A DNA stretch of 64,000 nucleotides from Bacteroidota bacterium. GTDB taxonomy: Bacteria; Bacteroidota; Ignavibacteria; UBA10030. Below the pieces are notes generated by a model. It was given only the letters and a program-made list of their open reading frames with translations, did not search any database and was not told the origin of the DNA. The DNA is taken from NCBI GenBank assembly GCA_021813905.1, contig JAKAJH010000011.1, positions 1 to 64,000 on the forward strand. Reading direction: 5' to 3'. Position numbers and translations under genes: made by a program. How positions within the stretch are numbered: position 1 is the stretch's first letter; each line of letters opens with the position of its first letter. Positions 8,521 to 17,282 of the stretch are shown piece after piece.

Positions 8521-9608
8521 TGTTCGAGACATTCCTGGTGATTGTCACCGTGCTCTATGTGGTTCAGGGCGTGCTGTTGCTCATCGGCCTTCGCCGGAAA
8601 CGGGACGCCGCGACGGATGATCGTCCGTTCGTGTCGGTCGTGATCGCCGCACGCGATGAAGCGCACAACATCGGGGCGTGTCTGCGTTCCGTGCTGGACC
8701 AGACATACGCCGCCGATCGGTATGAGATCATCCTGGCGGACGACGGATCGACCGACGGAACCGCGGATATTGCGCGCGGCACTGCGGCCGATGACGTGCG
8801 CTTCCGGTTGCTCACAGTCGTACCCGAACAACGGCTTCCGGGAAAAACCGGCGCGTTGGCGCAGGCGATCGATCAGGCGCGCGGTGAAATTGTGCTGATC
8901 ACGGATGCCGACTGTGTTGTTCCGCCGACGTGGGTGGAAGCCACCGCCAAGCGGTATGCGCCGGACGTCGCACTGGTGGGCGGTGTCACGCTGCATCAGA
9001 CGACGCGTCCGTTCGACGGGATGCAGTCGCTGGACTGGGCGTACATCCTCGGCATGGCGGCATCGACGGCAGGATTCGGATATCCCCTCGGGAGCATCGG
9101 GAACAATCTCTCCTTCCGCAAAGCAGCGTATGACGCGGTGGGCGGCTATCGCGCGCTGAAATTCAGCGTGACCGAGGATTACACGCTGGTGCAGGCCATT
9201 GTGCGACACAGCCGATGGCGATATCTCTATCCCATCGATCCGCGCATCCTGGTGGAGACAAAGCCGTGTCCGACGATCTCGGCGCTGATCCGACAGAAGC
9301 ATCGATGGGGCACCGGCGGACTGGACATGCGCTGGGGCGGCATGCTGATCGGTATCATCGGTTACCTTGCCCACGCGGCGCCGTTCGTTATGCTGTGGTG
9401 GGGCGGTGTGATCGCAGCGGCCACGGCACTGCTCGTCAAGAGCATCGTCGACTACGCGTTCCTGTATTCCATCCTCTGGCGGCTCGATCGCACGGCCGAT
9501 CTGAAGTACTTCTGGTGGTTCGAAGTGTATTTCACCGCGTACGTTCTGGCGCTTCCGTTCCTCGTCTTCTTCGGCGGACCGGTTCGCTGGAAAGGACGAT
9601 CATTCTGA
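8517..9608 (+). CDS. Membrane glycosyltransferase family 2, third of three
   Basis: A 363-residue GT2 protein with one N-terminal helix, a VSVVIAARDEAHN start, DDGSTDGT nucleotide site, ITDADC metal site, ED general-base region (SVTEDYTL) and QKHRW acceptor motif, then three or four C-terminal helices. It is a paralogue of the two preceding GT2 proteins but clearly diverged from both. The start is ATG 8517, overlapping the deacetylase stop (ATGA); a second ATG follows immediately. Together with the deacetylase and flippase-like protein it probably builds a modified membrane glycan. Confidence 0.85.
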   Translation: MMFETFLVIVTVLYVVQGVLLLIGLRRKRDAATDDRPFVSVVIAARDEAHNIGACLRSVLDQTYAADRYEIILADDGSTDGTADIARGTAADDVRFRLLTVVPEQRLPGKTGALAQAIDQARGEIVLITDADCVVPPTWVEATAKRYAPDVALVGGVTLHQTTRPFDGMQSLDWAYILGMAASTAGFGYPLGSIGNNLSFRKAAYDAVGGYRALKFSVTEDYTLVQAIVRHSRWRYLYPIDPRILVETKPCPTISALIRQKHRWGTGGLDMRWGGMLIGIIGYLAHAAPFVMLWWGGVIAAATALLVKSIVDYAFLYSILWRLDRTADLKYFWWFEVYFTAYVLALPFLVFFGGPVRWKGRSF

Positions 9609-9618
9609 CGGGCCCGCA

Positions 9619-11208
9619 ATGATCTTTCCACCCGTTGTCCTGTATGCGGAGACACACTACCGGTTCCGCGCTCTGCCGAGCTTCCTCCGGAAACCCGAAC
9701 CGGAGGTCGTCATCGATGCGCCATTCCGCATCGAACCGGGTGCTTCCCTGCCGGTCCTGATTCTCGTCAAAGACGCGGATCGCTATCCGAGCCGCCTGCT
9801 TCGGGTGACCGCGACGCTCTCGTTGCGGGGCGGGATGCGACGCACCCTCGAACTGCTGGCGGAACCGTGGTCGTGTGAGGGACCGCTGCAGTGGAGGGTC
9901 GTGCCCATTTCCGTAGAAGGATTCCGGGGCACGATCGACTGCGACGTGGAGTTCGAGCTTGAGGCAGCCGGTCGCCGCACGATCTACCGGAACGACAACC
10001 ACCGGACGACCAGCCATGCGCCGCTGACGGTGCTCGTCGCCGAGGAGCCGCTGCCCGTCCTGCCGAACCTGCATCTCGGAGAGCCGCACGCGCATTCATC
10101 GTACACGAGTGACCAGGTGGAGTTCGGTGTTCCCCTCGACGCGGCGCGCGTACTCGCGCAGGCGGCGGGCCTCTCATATTTCTGCATCACGGATCATTCT
10201 TACGATCTGGATGATCACGCCGACGACTTTCTGCGAAACCATCCGGACCTTCCGAAGTGGAAGCAGTTTCAGGTGGAAGTGGATCGTCTGAACGCCCGGG
10301 GGGATGGACCCGCGATCGTACGCGGTGAAGAAGTCACATGCAGAAATGCTCGGGGCCAGAACGTGCATGTACTCCTGTACGGCATTCGCGGATTTGTCCC
10401 GGGGTCGGGCGACAGTGCGGAGCGGTGGCTTCGTACGCGAAGCGAGCATTCCATCACGGAGGTGCTGTGCGGACTCGAACCGCAGGCGGCGGCAGTCGCC
10501 GCCCACGCCCGGGAGCGCGTCTCGCTGCTTCAGCGCCTCCTGCTGGGCCGGGGGATCTGGGAGGTGGATGATCTGCGCGCTCCGGGACTTCACGGATTTC
10601 AGTTTGCGAACGGACGGCGCGATGCAGCCTTCGACGAAGGCTACACATGGTGGATCCGGCTCCTGCTGGAGGGCCGCCGCCTCGTCAGCATTGCGGGAGA
10701 CGACGCGCACGGAAACTTCAATCGCTTCCGGCAGATCCGCATTCCTTTTGTGCGGATGTGGGAGCATCACGACCAGCTCTTCGGACTGATGCGCACGGGC
10801 GTCTTCAGCGCAGGGTCAGACGAAGCGGCGATCCTGCATGGGCTTCGGAGCGGTAAGTCGATCCTGACCGACGGTCCCGTGCTGAATCTCCGGGTGAGCG
10901 GTGACGCGGATCCGGAGACGTCCATCGGATCGGAGGTCGTCGGATCTCGCGTGTCCGTTCGTCTTGAGGCGCGCTCGAGCACGGAATTCGGCGGCTTTGA
11001 AACGATCCGACTGCTGCACGGCGAGGTCGGCGCCGCGGCGGAGCGGGAGATTCCCACCGGTTCATTCCGAGGATTGACCGGCGCAGAATCGGCGGCGGTC
11101 ATCACCGTCGAGCGGAACGGCTACCTCCGTGCCGAGTGTTTCACGACGGCGCCTGACGGACGAACGCATTTCTGTTTCACGAATCCGGTCTGGCTTCGCG
11201 TCGGGTAA
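9619..11208 (+). CDS. PHP-domain metallohydrolase with an unassigned N-terminal domain
   Basis: A 529-residue protein. Residues 1-145 look like a beta-rich domain I cannot assign. From about 150 a PHP domain begins (LGEPHAHSSYTSD; then CITDHSYD; later AHARER and GDDAHGN), which supplies the His/Asp metal ligands of CehA/McbA-type phosphoesterases. The last 100 residues again look like a beta domain (DGPVLNLRVSG). No signal peptide is evident. It starts at ATG 9619, 10 bases after the third GT2, and is the last member of the glycosylation cluster. A phosphodiester- or phosphomonoester-cleaving role on a lipid-linked intermediate is possible but is inference. Confidence 0.75.
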   Translation: MIFPPVVLYAETHYRFRALPSFLRKPEPEVVIDAPFRIEPGASLPVLILVKDADRYPSRLLRVTATLSLRGGMRRTLELLAEPWSCEGPLQWRVVPISVEGFRGTIDCDVEFELEAAGRRTIYRNDNHRTTSHAPLTVLVAEEPLPVLPNLHLGEPHAHSSYTSDQVEFGVPLDAARVLAQAAGLSYFCITDHSYDLDDHADDFLRNHPDLPKWKQFQVEVDRLNARGDGPAIVRGEEVTCRNARGQNVHVLLYGIRGFVPGSGDSAERWLRTRSEHSITEVLCGLEPQAAAVAAHARERVSLLQRLLLGRGIWEVDDLRAPGLHGFQFANGRRDAAFDEGYTWWIRLLLEGRRLVSIAGDDAHGNFNRFRQIRIPFVRMWEHHDQLFGLMRTGVFSAGSDEAAILHGLRSGKSILTDGPVLNLRVSGDADPETSIGSEVVGSRVSVRLEARSSTEFGGFETIRLLHGEVGAAAEREIPTGSFRGLTGAESAAVITVERNGYLRAECFTTAPDGRTHFCFTNPVWLRVG

Positions 11209-11249
11209 GGAGTTTGGTTGCGAGCGTTCCTTTTTGTATCATGAGATGA

Positions 11250-12281
11250 ATGCCCATGAGCAGTACACATCCGATCACCACGAAACAAATCCTGACCCAT
11301 GGCGGTCTGTTCCTGCTGACGCTGTTCACGACGACGGTCGCCGGCGTGCAGTGGATCGGCGCCAATCCGTTCGAACTGACGAATCTGCCGTTGGGATTGC
11401 CGTATGCGCTGTCGATTCTGTTCATTCTCTCCTCCCACGAATTCGGACATTACTTCGCCACGCGGGCGCATGATGTCGATGCGACCCTTCCGTATTATCT
11501 GCCCTTCCCTCCCATCCCGTCACTGATGGCGATGTTCCTGAACTTCGGAACGTTCGGCGCGGTGATCCGGACGCGCTCGGTGGTGCCGTCGAAGCGGGCG
11601 ATGTTCGATATCGGCGTCGCGGGACCGATCGCAGGATTTGTGGCCTCATTGCTCGTGCTCGCGTACGGATTCACGCACCTTCCGGGCCGCGAGTTCATGC
11701 TGTCCGTTCATCCGGACTACGACTTCACGATCAACGCCTCGACGGGCGCAAAAGGCATGGGGCTTGCGTTTGGCGACACGGCGTTGTTCGACGGCTTGCG
11801 CTGGCTTCTGACCGATCCGGCGCGTCAGTTTGTCCCGCCGATGTCGGAGATCTATCATTATCCGTTCCTGTGCGTCGGATGGTTCGGGTTGTTCGTGACG
11901 GCACTGAACCTTCTGCCGATGGGACAGTTCGACGGCGGTCACATCGCGTACGCGATGTTCGGCGAGCGGCATCGCACCGTGGCGCGCTGGACATTTCTCG
12001 GACTGATGGTGCTCAGTCTTCCGTCGCTGCTCGACGTTGTCGTCCGGACGATACTGGAAGCGGTCCGCGGCCATGATCCCGGCACGCTTATTCCGTTCAC
12101 CGAATACAGCTGGTGGGCGTGGTTCGTCTGGGCGCTCATCGCGTTCTATGTGGTGAAGTTGTATCATCCCGCACTCCCCGACGAGACGCCGCTGGACCGC
12201 CGGCGCGTGATCATCGGCTGGATCGCCGTGGCCATCTTCATTCTCTCCTTCTCGCCGAATCCGATCGTCGTGTGGCAGTAG
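11250..12281 (+). CDS. Site-2 protease family (M50) membrane metalloprotease
   Basis: A 343-residue integral membrane protein with the zinc motif HEFGH (His63, Glu64, His67) inside a membrane segment and the third ligand Asp228 in LLPMGQFDGGH, exactly as in site-2 proteases. Between them is a PDZ-less loop with AGPIAGF, another S2P hallmark. At least seven hydrophobic segments are present. It cleaves other proteins within the membrane; it resembles the plant EGY/Bacteroidetes 'peptidase M50' type and not RseP, as no PDZ domain is seen. ATG at 11250 or 11256 may be used. It is separated from the glycosylation cluster by 41 bases and could be part of the same transcript. Confidence 0.9.
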   Translation: MPMSSTHPITTKQILTHGGLFLLTLFTTTVAGVQWIGANPFELTNLPLGLPYALSILFILSSHEFGHYFATRAHDVDATLPYYLPFPPIPSLMAMFLNFGTFGAVIRTRSVVPSKRAMFDIGVAGPIAGFVASLLVLAYGFTHLPGREFMLSVHPDYDFTINASTGAKGMGLAFGDTALFDGLRWLLTDPARQFVPPMSEIYHYPFLCVGWFGLFVTALNLLPMGQFDGGHIAYAMFGERHRTVARWTFLGLMVLSLPSLLDVVVRTILEAVRGHDPGTLIPFTEYSWWAWFVWALIAFYVVKLYHPALPDETPLDRRRVIIGWIAVAIFILSFSPNPIVVWQ

Positions 12282-12285
12282 CCGT

Positions 12286-12314
12286 TTGAATCTCGAGCGG
12301 ACATTGCGTATATT
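12286..12314 (+). promoter_or_regulatory. Sigma70-type promoter for the T9SS-linked operon
   Basis: TTGAAT (12286-12291), a 17-base spacer, then TATATT (12309-12314), located just after the M50 gene and about 115 bases ahead of the lipoprotein start at 12429. It reads in the direction of the following operon. Confidence 0.45.
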
Positions 12315-12428
12315 GCTGTCGTTCACCCATCACTTCCGGGATACGAAACCGCACGATTGGTACCGCTGTTGCGCCTGAACTTAACGAACCTGGGCCGGTC
12401 TCCCGTGCGACGTACCCGAACCTCCTGC

Positions 12429-13235
12429 ATGTCATTCCGTGCGGCCATTGCCGCCTTCCTTGCGCTTGCCCTTATCGGGTGTGAGCGCACGAGCGACGCC
12501 GTACTTGATCCGTCCGCAGATCCTCCCGTCCTGCTGTCGGGTTCGGTCACGCCGTCGACGATCAATACCGATACCATCAACGTTGGCGTCGTCCGTTCCC
12601 CGGACGATCAGTTGCCGCTGTCGCTGACCGCAACGGCCGATGTTCGCTTCCCGGCCGGAACGGCAAACGGCCAGGTGACCTTTGCGGTGACGGCGAACGA
12701 CGACAATGCAGTGCTGTTCTCAGGCACCCTCCCGAACCGGCGGCTTTCTCCCGATTCGCTTGCCGGCCTCGTTTCGGTCTCCGGAGCGATCGATGTGACG
12801 ATCCCCCGGAGTCTCGTGGGAACACTGTGGGTGACGATCCGCGGCGAGGATGGCGCCGGTCAGCAGAGCACGCAGGCCATCCTGCCGGTGCGTGTTGAGC
12901 GGCTGAACCATCCACCCGTCCTGACGAATCTGATCGCCCCGGACACCGTTGTGACATCGCGTGTTTCGGAGTTTCTGACCACCGTGCAGGCGAGCGATCC
13001 GGATGGTTCGGCGGACATCCGCACGGTAGTGCGGATCACCCCGAGCGGCAAGTCGTTCCCGCTGAACGACGCCGGCGTCAACGGGGATGTCAATGCCGGC
13101 GACGGAATCTATTCTGAAACGGTGTCCGTGAATCCCGCTCCATCCCCCGGCTCCTACCTGTTCCGGTACGTGGCAATCGACCGGTCGGGCGATTCCAGCA
13201 ATGTGATACTGCATACGATCGTGATCAAGCCATGA
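12429..13235 (+). CDS. Predicted surface/periplasmic lipoprotein with beta-sandwich repeats
   Basis: About 268 residues from ATG 12429. The first 20 residues form a lipoprotein signal peptide ending in the lipobox LALIGC, so Cys is acylated. The mature part has two or three beta-sandwich-like modules; the last contains DPDGSADIRTV and NDAGVNGDVNAGDGIYSETV, a pattern of calcium-binding-like repeats frequent in 'choice-of-anchor' extracellular proteins. The function is unknown. It overlaps the next gene by four bases (ATGA) and heads the operon that encodes T9SS cargo and PorV-like proteins, so a surface role is likely. The frame is open further upstream but without a plausible N-terminus. Confidence 0.75.
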   Translation: MSFRAAIAAFLALALIGCERTSDAVLDPSADPPVLLSGSVTPSTINTDTINVGVVRSPDDQLPLSLTATADVRFPAGTANGQVTFAVTANDDNAVLFSGTLPNRRLSPDSLAGLVSVSGAIDVTIPRSLVGTLWVTIRGEDGAGQQSTQAILPVRVERLNHPPVLTNLIAPDTVVTSRVSEFLTTVQASDPDGSADIRTVVRITPSGKSFPLNDAGVNGDVNAGDGIYSETVSVNPAPSPGSYLFRYVAIDRSGDSSNVILHTIVIKP

Positions 13236-14797
13236 CGCGTCTTCTTATCTCCACGTTGTTCTGTCTGATGGCCGGCCTGGCAACCGCGCTTTCGCAGCCG
13301 CTGCGCGAGTACCGGCTGAACGGGACGACGGCATTATCCACCCTTCCCCGTTCGAATGTCGTGAACGACATCCGCATCTTCCGTGACACAGTGTGGCTTG
13401 GGACCGAGAACGGCCTGACGGCCACGGCTGACGGCGGAGCGCATTGGTTCGAGTTCAGCGGTTCCGACGCTCCGGCGAACAATTCCATTTCCGCGGTGGC
13501 CATGAACGACAGCGTGATCTGGGCGGCCGCCGCCTTTACTTCAAAGCAGGCAGATCAGTCCCTCCCGGCGGGTGGCGGACTGTTCCGGTCCACCGATCGG
13601 GGCTTGCACTGGGTGCATATCCCGCAGCCGGTGGATTCCGGTCTGGTCGACACGCTTCGCGACTACGGAGCGACGGGCATTCGCTCGCTCGCGATCACGA
13701 CGGAAATCAACAACCTGACGTATGACATCGCGGTGACGGGCCGGGACGTGTGGATTGCCAGCTTTGCCGGAATGCTGCGACGCTCATCGGACGGGGGCGC
13801 GACGTGGCGAAAGGTCGTGCTTCCCCCGGACACCGGACAGGATTTCATCAGCGCTACTGATACGTTGCACTTTGATCTCGCGCCGACCGGAGGAAAGGCC
13901 GGGCTGACCGGGAACCTGAACCACCGCGTCTTCTCCGTGTATGCGCAGAACGATACGACGATCTGGGTCGGCACCGCGGGCGGCATCAACCGTACCACGG
14001 ACGGAGGCGTGAGCTGGCGGAAGTTTTCCCATCAGAATCAGGCGCAACCGATCTCGGGAAACTTCGTGGTCTCGATCTGCGGACAGGACTGGAACGGCCG
14101 TCACCTGATCTGGGCAGCCACCGTGAATGCCGAGGCCGCCGATGAAGTCCGCGGCGTGAGTTTTACGGACGACGACGGCGTTACCTGGAAGACCGCGCTG
14201 CACGGGACTTTTACGCACAATGTTACGGCGCATGATTCGGTGGTGTATGCGGCAACCGACGATGGGACCTTCCGCTCGGACGATTTCGGCGTGAGCTGGC
14301 ACCGATCGGGAAGCATCCGCGACGGGAAGACCGGGGCACGCATTGCGGATGCGGCCGCATACGCCGTCGCGGCGGCGGGTGATTCGGTCTGGATCGGCGG
14401 GCCGGAGGGACTCGCGGTGACACCGGACAATGCCGGCGAGCCGTTCGGTGCACGCTGGTCGGTGTTCCGGACGTATCAGCCGCTGGCATCGGGTGCGAGT
14501 ACGTATGCGTACCCGAACCCGTTCTCGCCGTCGCAGGAAGTCGTCCGCCTGCATTACCGGCTCAATGGCACCGCAGGGGCGTCGCCGAGAGCAACGACGA
14601 TCCGGATTTTCGATTTCGGGATGATGCCGGTGCGTGTTGTGGTGCAAAATGCACCGCGCCCCGTGGGAGTGGACCTGGATGATCTGTGGGATGGCCGCGA
14701 TGATCACGGCAACCGTGTGGCGAACGGAGTGTACTTCTACCGGATCGAAGACGGCGACGGATCTCCGTTCTGGGGAAAGATCATGGTGCTCCAATGA
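13232..14797 (+). CDS. T9SS cargo: photosystem-stability/sialidase-like repeat protein with C-terminal sorting domain
   Basis: A 521-residue secreted protein with a signal peptide (MTRLLISTLFCLMAGLATALS, then Gln at +1). The body carries several BNR/YCF48-like blades recognisable by repeats such as SSDGGATWRKV, TTDGGVSWRKF and RSDDFGVSWHRS, so a beta-propeller is expected. The last 90 residues form a FlgD-like/type A sorting domain beginning YAYPNPFSPS and ending with GNRVANGVYFYR, the signal recognised by the type IX machinery. It should be exported across the outer membrane and attached or released. It overlaps both neighbours by four bases, so it is cotranslated with a lipoprotein and a PorV-like protein. 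Confidence 0.85.
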   Translation: MTRLLISTLFCLMAGLATALSQPLREYRLNGTTALSTLPRSNVVNDIRIFRDTVWLGTENGLTATADGGAHWFEFSGSDAPANNSISAVAMNDSVIWAAAAFTSKQADQSLPAGGGLFRSTDRGLHWVHIPQPVDSGLVDTLRDYGATGIRSLAITTEINNLTYDIAVTGRDVWIASFAGMLRRSSDGGATWRKVVLPPDTGQDFISATDTLHFDLAPTGGKAGLTGNLNHRVFSVYAQNDTTIWVGTAGGINRTTDGGVSWRKFSHQNQAQPISGNFVVSICGQDWNGRHLIWAATVNAEAADEVRGVSFTDDDGVTWKTALHGTFTHNVTAHDSVVYAATDDGTFRSDDFGVSWHRSGSIRDGKTGARIADAAAYAVAAAGDSVWIGGPEGLAVTPDNAGEPFGARWSVFRTYQPLASGASTYAYPNPFSPSQEVVRLHYRLNGTAGASPRATTIRIFDFGMMPVRVVVQNAPRPVGVDLDDLWDGRDDHGNRVANGVYFYRIEDGDGSPFWGKIMVLQ

Positions 14798-15768
14798 GGA
14801 CCACGTCACCCGTTCGTTTCATGCTGGTCCTGAGCGCGTTGGTGGCCTTGGGCGCCGGCGTTCTTCGCAGTCAGGCGCTCTCCACCGTCGGCGGGAAAGC
14901 CGGGGCACCATTCCGGACGGGATTCGGTCCCCGTGGCATCGCAATGGGCAATGCGCTCGTGGCCGTCACGGACGGCGCCCTGACCGCGTACTACAATCCC
15001 GCCGTCCTCCCCTTTCAGGATGTCGCCTGGGCGGGCGCGTCGGTGAGTTTCCTTTCGCTGGACCGACATCTGAACGCACTCACGTTCGTGCAGCCGCTCC
15101 GGCCGCAGGCGGGATTCTCGCTCTCCGTGCTGAATGCCGGCGTCGGCGGCATTGAAGAGCGGAATCGCGACGGGATCCAGACCGGCACGCTGTCCACGTC
15201 AGAGAATGCGTTCCTGTTCTCGTTCGCCTTGCGCCCGGATCCTGCTGTTTCGCTGGGACTGACGGCGAAGCTGTTGTATTATCCGCTCTACTCCGGGGTC
15301 ACGAGTACGACGGCAGGACTCGATGTCGGCTTCCTGATTCGTCTCAGCGATTCGTGGAGCGTTGGCGGCACGCTGCAGGACCTCAATTCACGGTACCGTT
15401 GGGAGACGTCGTCGCTGTACGGCCAGAACGGCGCTTCCACGATCGATCGCTTCCCGGTGCGCCGCCAGATCGGCGTTGCATGGCACGCGAAAGAGGCCGG
15501 GATGACGGTCGCCGCCGCATATGAAAATACCGCGGGACTATCGCTCCTGAAGGCCGGTGCGGAGTATTCGCTCCTCGGCTCATTTGCGGTTCGTGCCGGC
15601 ATCGACCAGATGAGTACCGACCGAGCCGTCAGCGCGCGCCCGTCCTTCGGAGCATCGTTCGGGACCGCCGTCGGCGGTGTTCCGGTCCGAATGGATTACG
15701 CGTTTCAGTACGATCCGTACGGTCCCGGCGGAATGCATGTCGTTTCTCTGAGTGCGGCGTTCAAATGA
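14794..15768 (+). CDS. PorV/PorQ family outer-membrane beta-barrel protein
   Basis: A 324-residue protein with a signal peptide (cleavage likely before Gln-Ala-Leu) and the N-terminal signature GPRGIAMGNALVAVTDG followed by YYNPAVL, which is diagnostic of PorV/PorQ (UPF0164-like FadL-fold) proteins. The rest alternates hydrophobic/polar like a beta-barrel and ends in an aromatic-rich strand. PorV shuttles T9SS cargo from the translocon to the PorU sortase; PorQ belongs to the attachment complex. Which one this is cannot be decided. It sits between the CTD cargo and a second family member with ATGA overlaps on both sides. Confidence 0.82.
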   Translation: MRTTSPVRFMLVLSALVALGAGVLRSQALSTVGGKAGAPFRTGFGPRGIAMGNALVAVTDGALTAYYNPAVLPFQDVAWAGASVSFLSLDRHLNALTFVQPLRPQAGFSLSVLNAGVGGIEERNRDGIQTGTLSTSENAFLFSFALRPDPAVSLGLTAKLLYYPLYSGVTSTTAGLDVGFLIRLSDSWSVGGTLQDLNSRYRWETSSLYGQNGASTIDRFPVRRQIGVAWHAKEAGMTVAAAYENTAGLSLLKAGAEYSLLGSFAVRAGIDQMSTDRAVSARPSFGASFGTAVGGVPVRMDYAFQYDPYGPGGMHVVSLSAAFK

Positions 15769-16661
15769 AGACATTTCCGTTCGTCTCTCTGATATTCGCA
15801 GCGTCGGCTTCACTCTTTGGCCAGGGCGTCAGCACGGGCGGCACGACGCTGAAGCTACCGCTGACGGCCGCCTCGGCAGCCATGGGAGAATCGGATGTTG
15901 CCGTCCCGGGTCTGGCGGGAACGCTGGCCGGCAATCCGGCGCTCATCGCGGGTCTGCAGGAAACGCAGATCGTGTTTACGCATCTCGCCTGGATCCAGGA
16001 GACGCAGGGACAGGCGCTCGCGGCAGCGACACCGGTGTGGAACGGTCTGGTCGGTGCGCTGGGGGTGAGTTCGGTCAGCATCCCGGGCATCGAAGTCCGG
16101 GAGCAGCCCGGTCCGCCGATCGGTTCGTTCACGGCGCGGTCGCTCGCGATCCGCGGGGCGCTGGCCTATCCGTTGTCCGATGAGATCGTCGCCGGCGTCG
16201 GGATGAAGTATCTGTATGAGAAGCTGTACGTCGATGATGCGTCGGGGACGGCGTTCGACCTCGGCGGGTCCTATGCACCTGCCGACGCACCGTATGCCCT
16301 CGGCGTGAGCGTAAGCAATCTGGGTTCGATCGGAGCGTTCCGGTTCGCAAGGACCTCCCTGCCCACGTCCGTGCAGGCCGGCGGGATGTACCGGGCGGAT
16401 CTTGCCGCGTTCGAATTCCTCGGTACGGCGGCGGTCGTGCGGGAAACACATCCCGGTGAGAACCGGCTTCGCCTCGGCGGGATGGTATCATTTCGCGGAT
16501 TCGTCGCCCTGCGCTTCGGATACGAAACCGGATATGACAGTCGCGGCCTCTCGGCCGGGATCGGTCTGCGTCTGCAGTTCGTCCGGCTGGATTACGCGTA
16601 CATTCCGTTCAACTACGATCTGGGAAACGCGCACATGATCTCGGTGGGGCTTCTGCTCTGA
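15765..16661 (+). CDS. Second PorV/PorQ family protein
   Basis: A 298-residue paralogue of the preceding protein. A short signal peptide ends LFG with Gln at +1. Next comes SAAMGESDVAVPGLAGTLAGNPALIAG, in the style of the PorV/PorQ N-terminus, here pairing AMG with a GNPA motif in place of the YNPA seen in its neighbour. A beta-barrel follows, with aromatic girdle residues near the end (LDYAYIPFNYDLGNAH). It starts with ATG overlapping the previous stop. Two tandem members in one operon with a CTD cargo suggest a dedicated shuttle pair for this cargo. Evidence is family resemblance only. Confidence 0.78.
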   Translation: MKTFPFVSLIFAASASLFGQGVSTGGTTLKLPLTAASAAMGESDVAVPGLAGTLAGNPALIAGLQETQIVFTHLAWIQETQGQALAAATPVWNGLVGALGVSSVSIPGIEVREQPGPPIGSFTARSLAIRGALAYPLSDEIVAGVGMKYLYEKLYVDDASGTAFDLGGSYAPADAPYALGVSVSNLGSIGAFRFARTSLPTSVQAGGMYRADLAAFEFLGTAAVVRETHPGENRLRLGGMVSFRGFVALRFGYETGYDSRGLSAGIGLRLQFVRLDYAYIPFNYDLGNAHMISVGLLL

Positions 16662-16703
16662 TCCGCGGAAGGTTTGGATCACACACGAAAGGATGGCGAC
16701 AGC

Positions 16704-17276
16704 ATGGCAAAGGTGAAGGAGAAGGAAACGGTGAAGAAGACGGACAACAAGAAGACGACGAACCGGTCGCGGCTGGCCATCGGTGCTGTGGTCCTGGCGA
16801 TTGCAGCACTCTGGATGCTGTACAACATGAGATCGTCCGATGAGGAACGGGTGAACGGGGCGGTCCGCTGGGCGTCGTTCAACGACGGCATGGCCACGGC
16901 GCGCGCAGAGCACAAAATGGTCATGGTCGATGTGTACACGGACTGGTGCGTTTGGTGCAAGAAGCTGGACAAGGAGGTCTATCCTGATCCTCGGGTTAGC
17001 AGCGCCATCGCGAGTCAGTTCGTGCCGATCAAAGTGAACGCGGAGTCGGGTTCAACCATCGAATTCAACGGAGTGCGCATGACGGAAGAGCAGTTCGCTC
17101 GTCAGGCCGGCGTCACCGGCTATCCGACAGTCCTCTTCCTTGACGATCAGGGGAAGGTAGTCACGACGCTGCCCGGATTCCTTCCCGCGGACCGGTTCGT
17201 CCGGGTGCTTCAATATGTGTCAGAGCACCGGTACCGCGAGCAGAGCCTCGACGATTTCCTGTCGCGCAACTCCTGA
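16704..17276 (+). CDS. Membrane-anchored thioredoxin-like protein
   Basis: About 190 residues from ATG 16704 (the frame is open to a TTG at 16674, but AAAGGA precedes the ATG). A lysine-rich cytoplasmic tail of some 25 residues is followed by one membrane helix, then a periplasmic thioredoxin fold with the active site WCVWCKK and the cis-proline in GYPTVLF. The extra segment between strand and helix (IEFNGVRMTEEQ) resembles the thioredoxin-like DsbD-gamma/DUF255 type. It probably reduces or isomerises disulfides of exported proteins, perhaps the T9SS proteins encoded just upstream. Regulation is not visible. Confidence 0.82.
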   Translation: MAKVKEKETVKKTDNKKTTNRSRLAIGAVVLAIAALWMLYNMRSSDEERVNGAVRWASFNDGMATARAEHKMVMVDVYTDWCVWCKKLDKEVYPDPRVSSAIASQFVPIKVNAESGSTIEFNGVRMTEEQFARQAGVTGYPTVLFLDDQGKVVTTLPGFLPADRFVRVLQYVSEHRYREQSLDDFLSRNS

Positions 17277-17282
17277 GCATCC

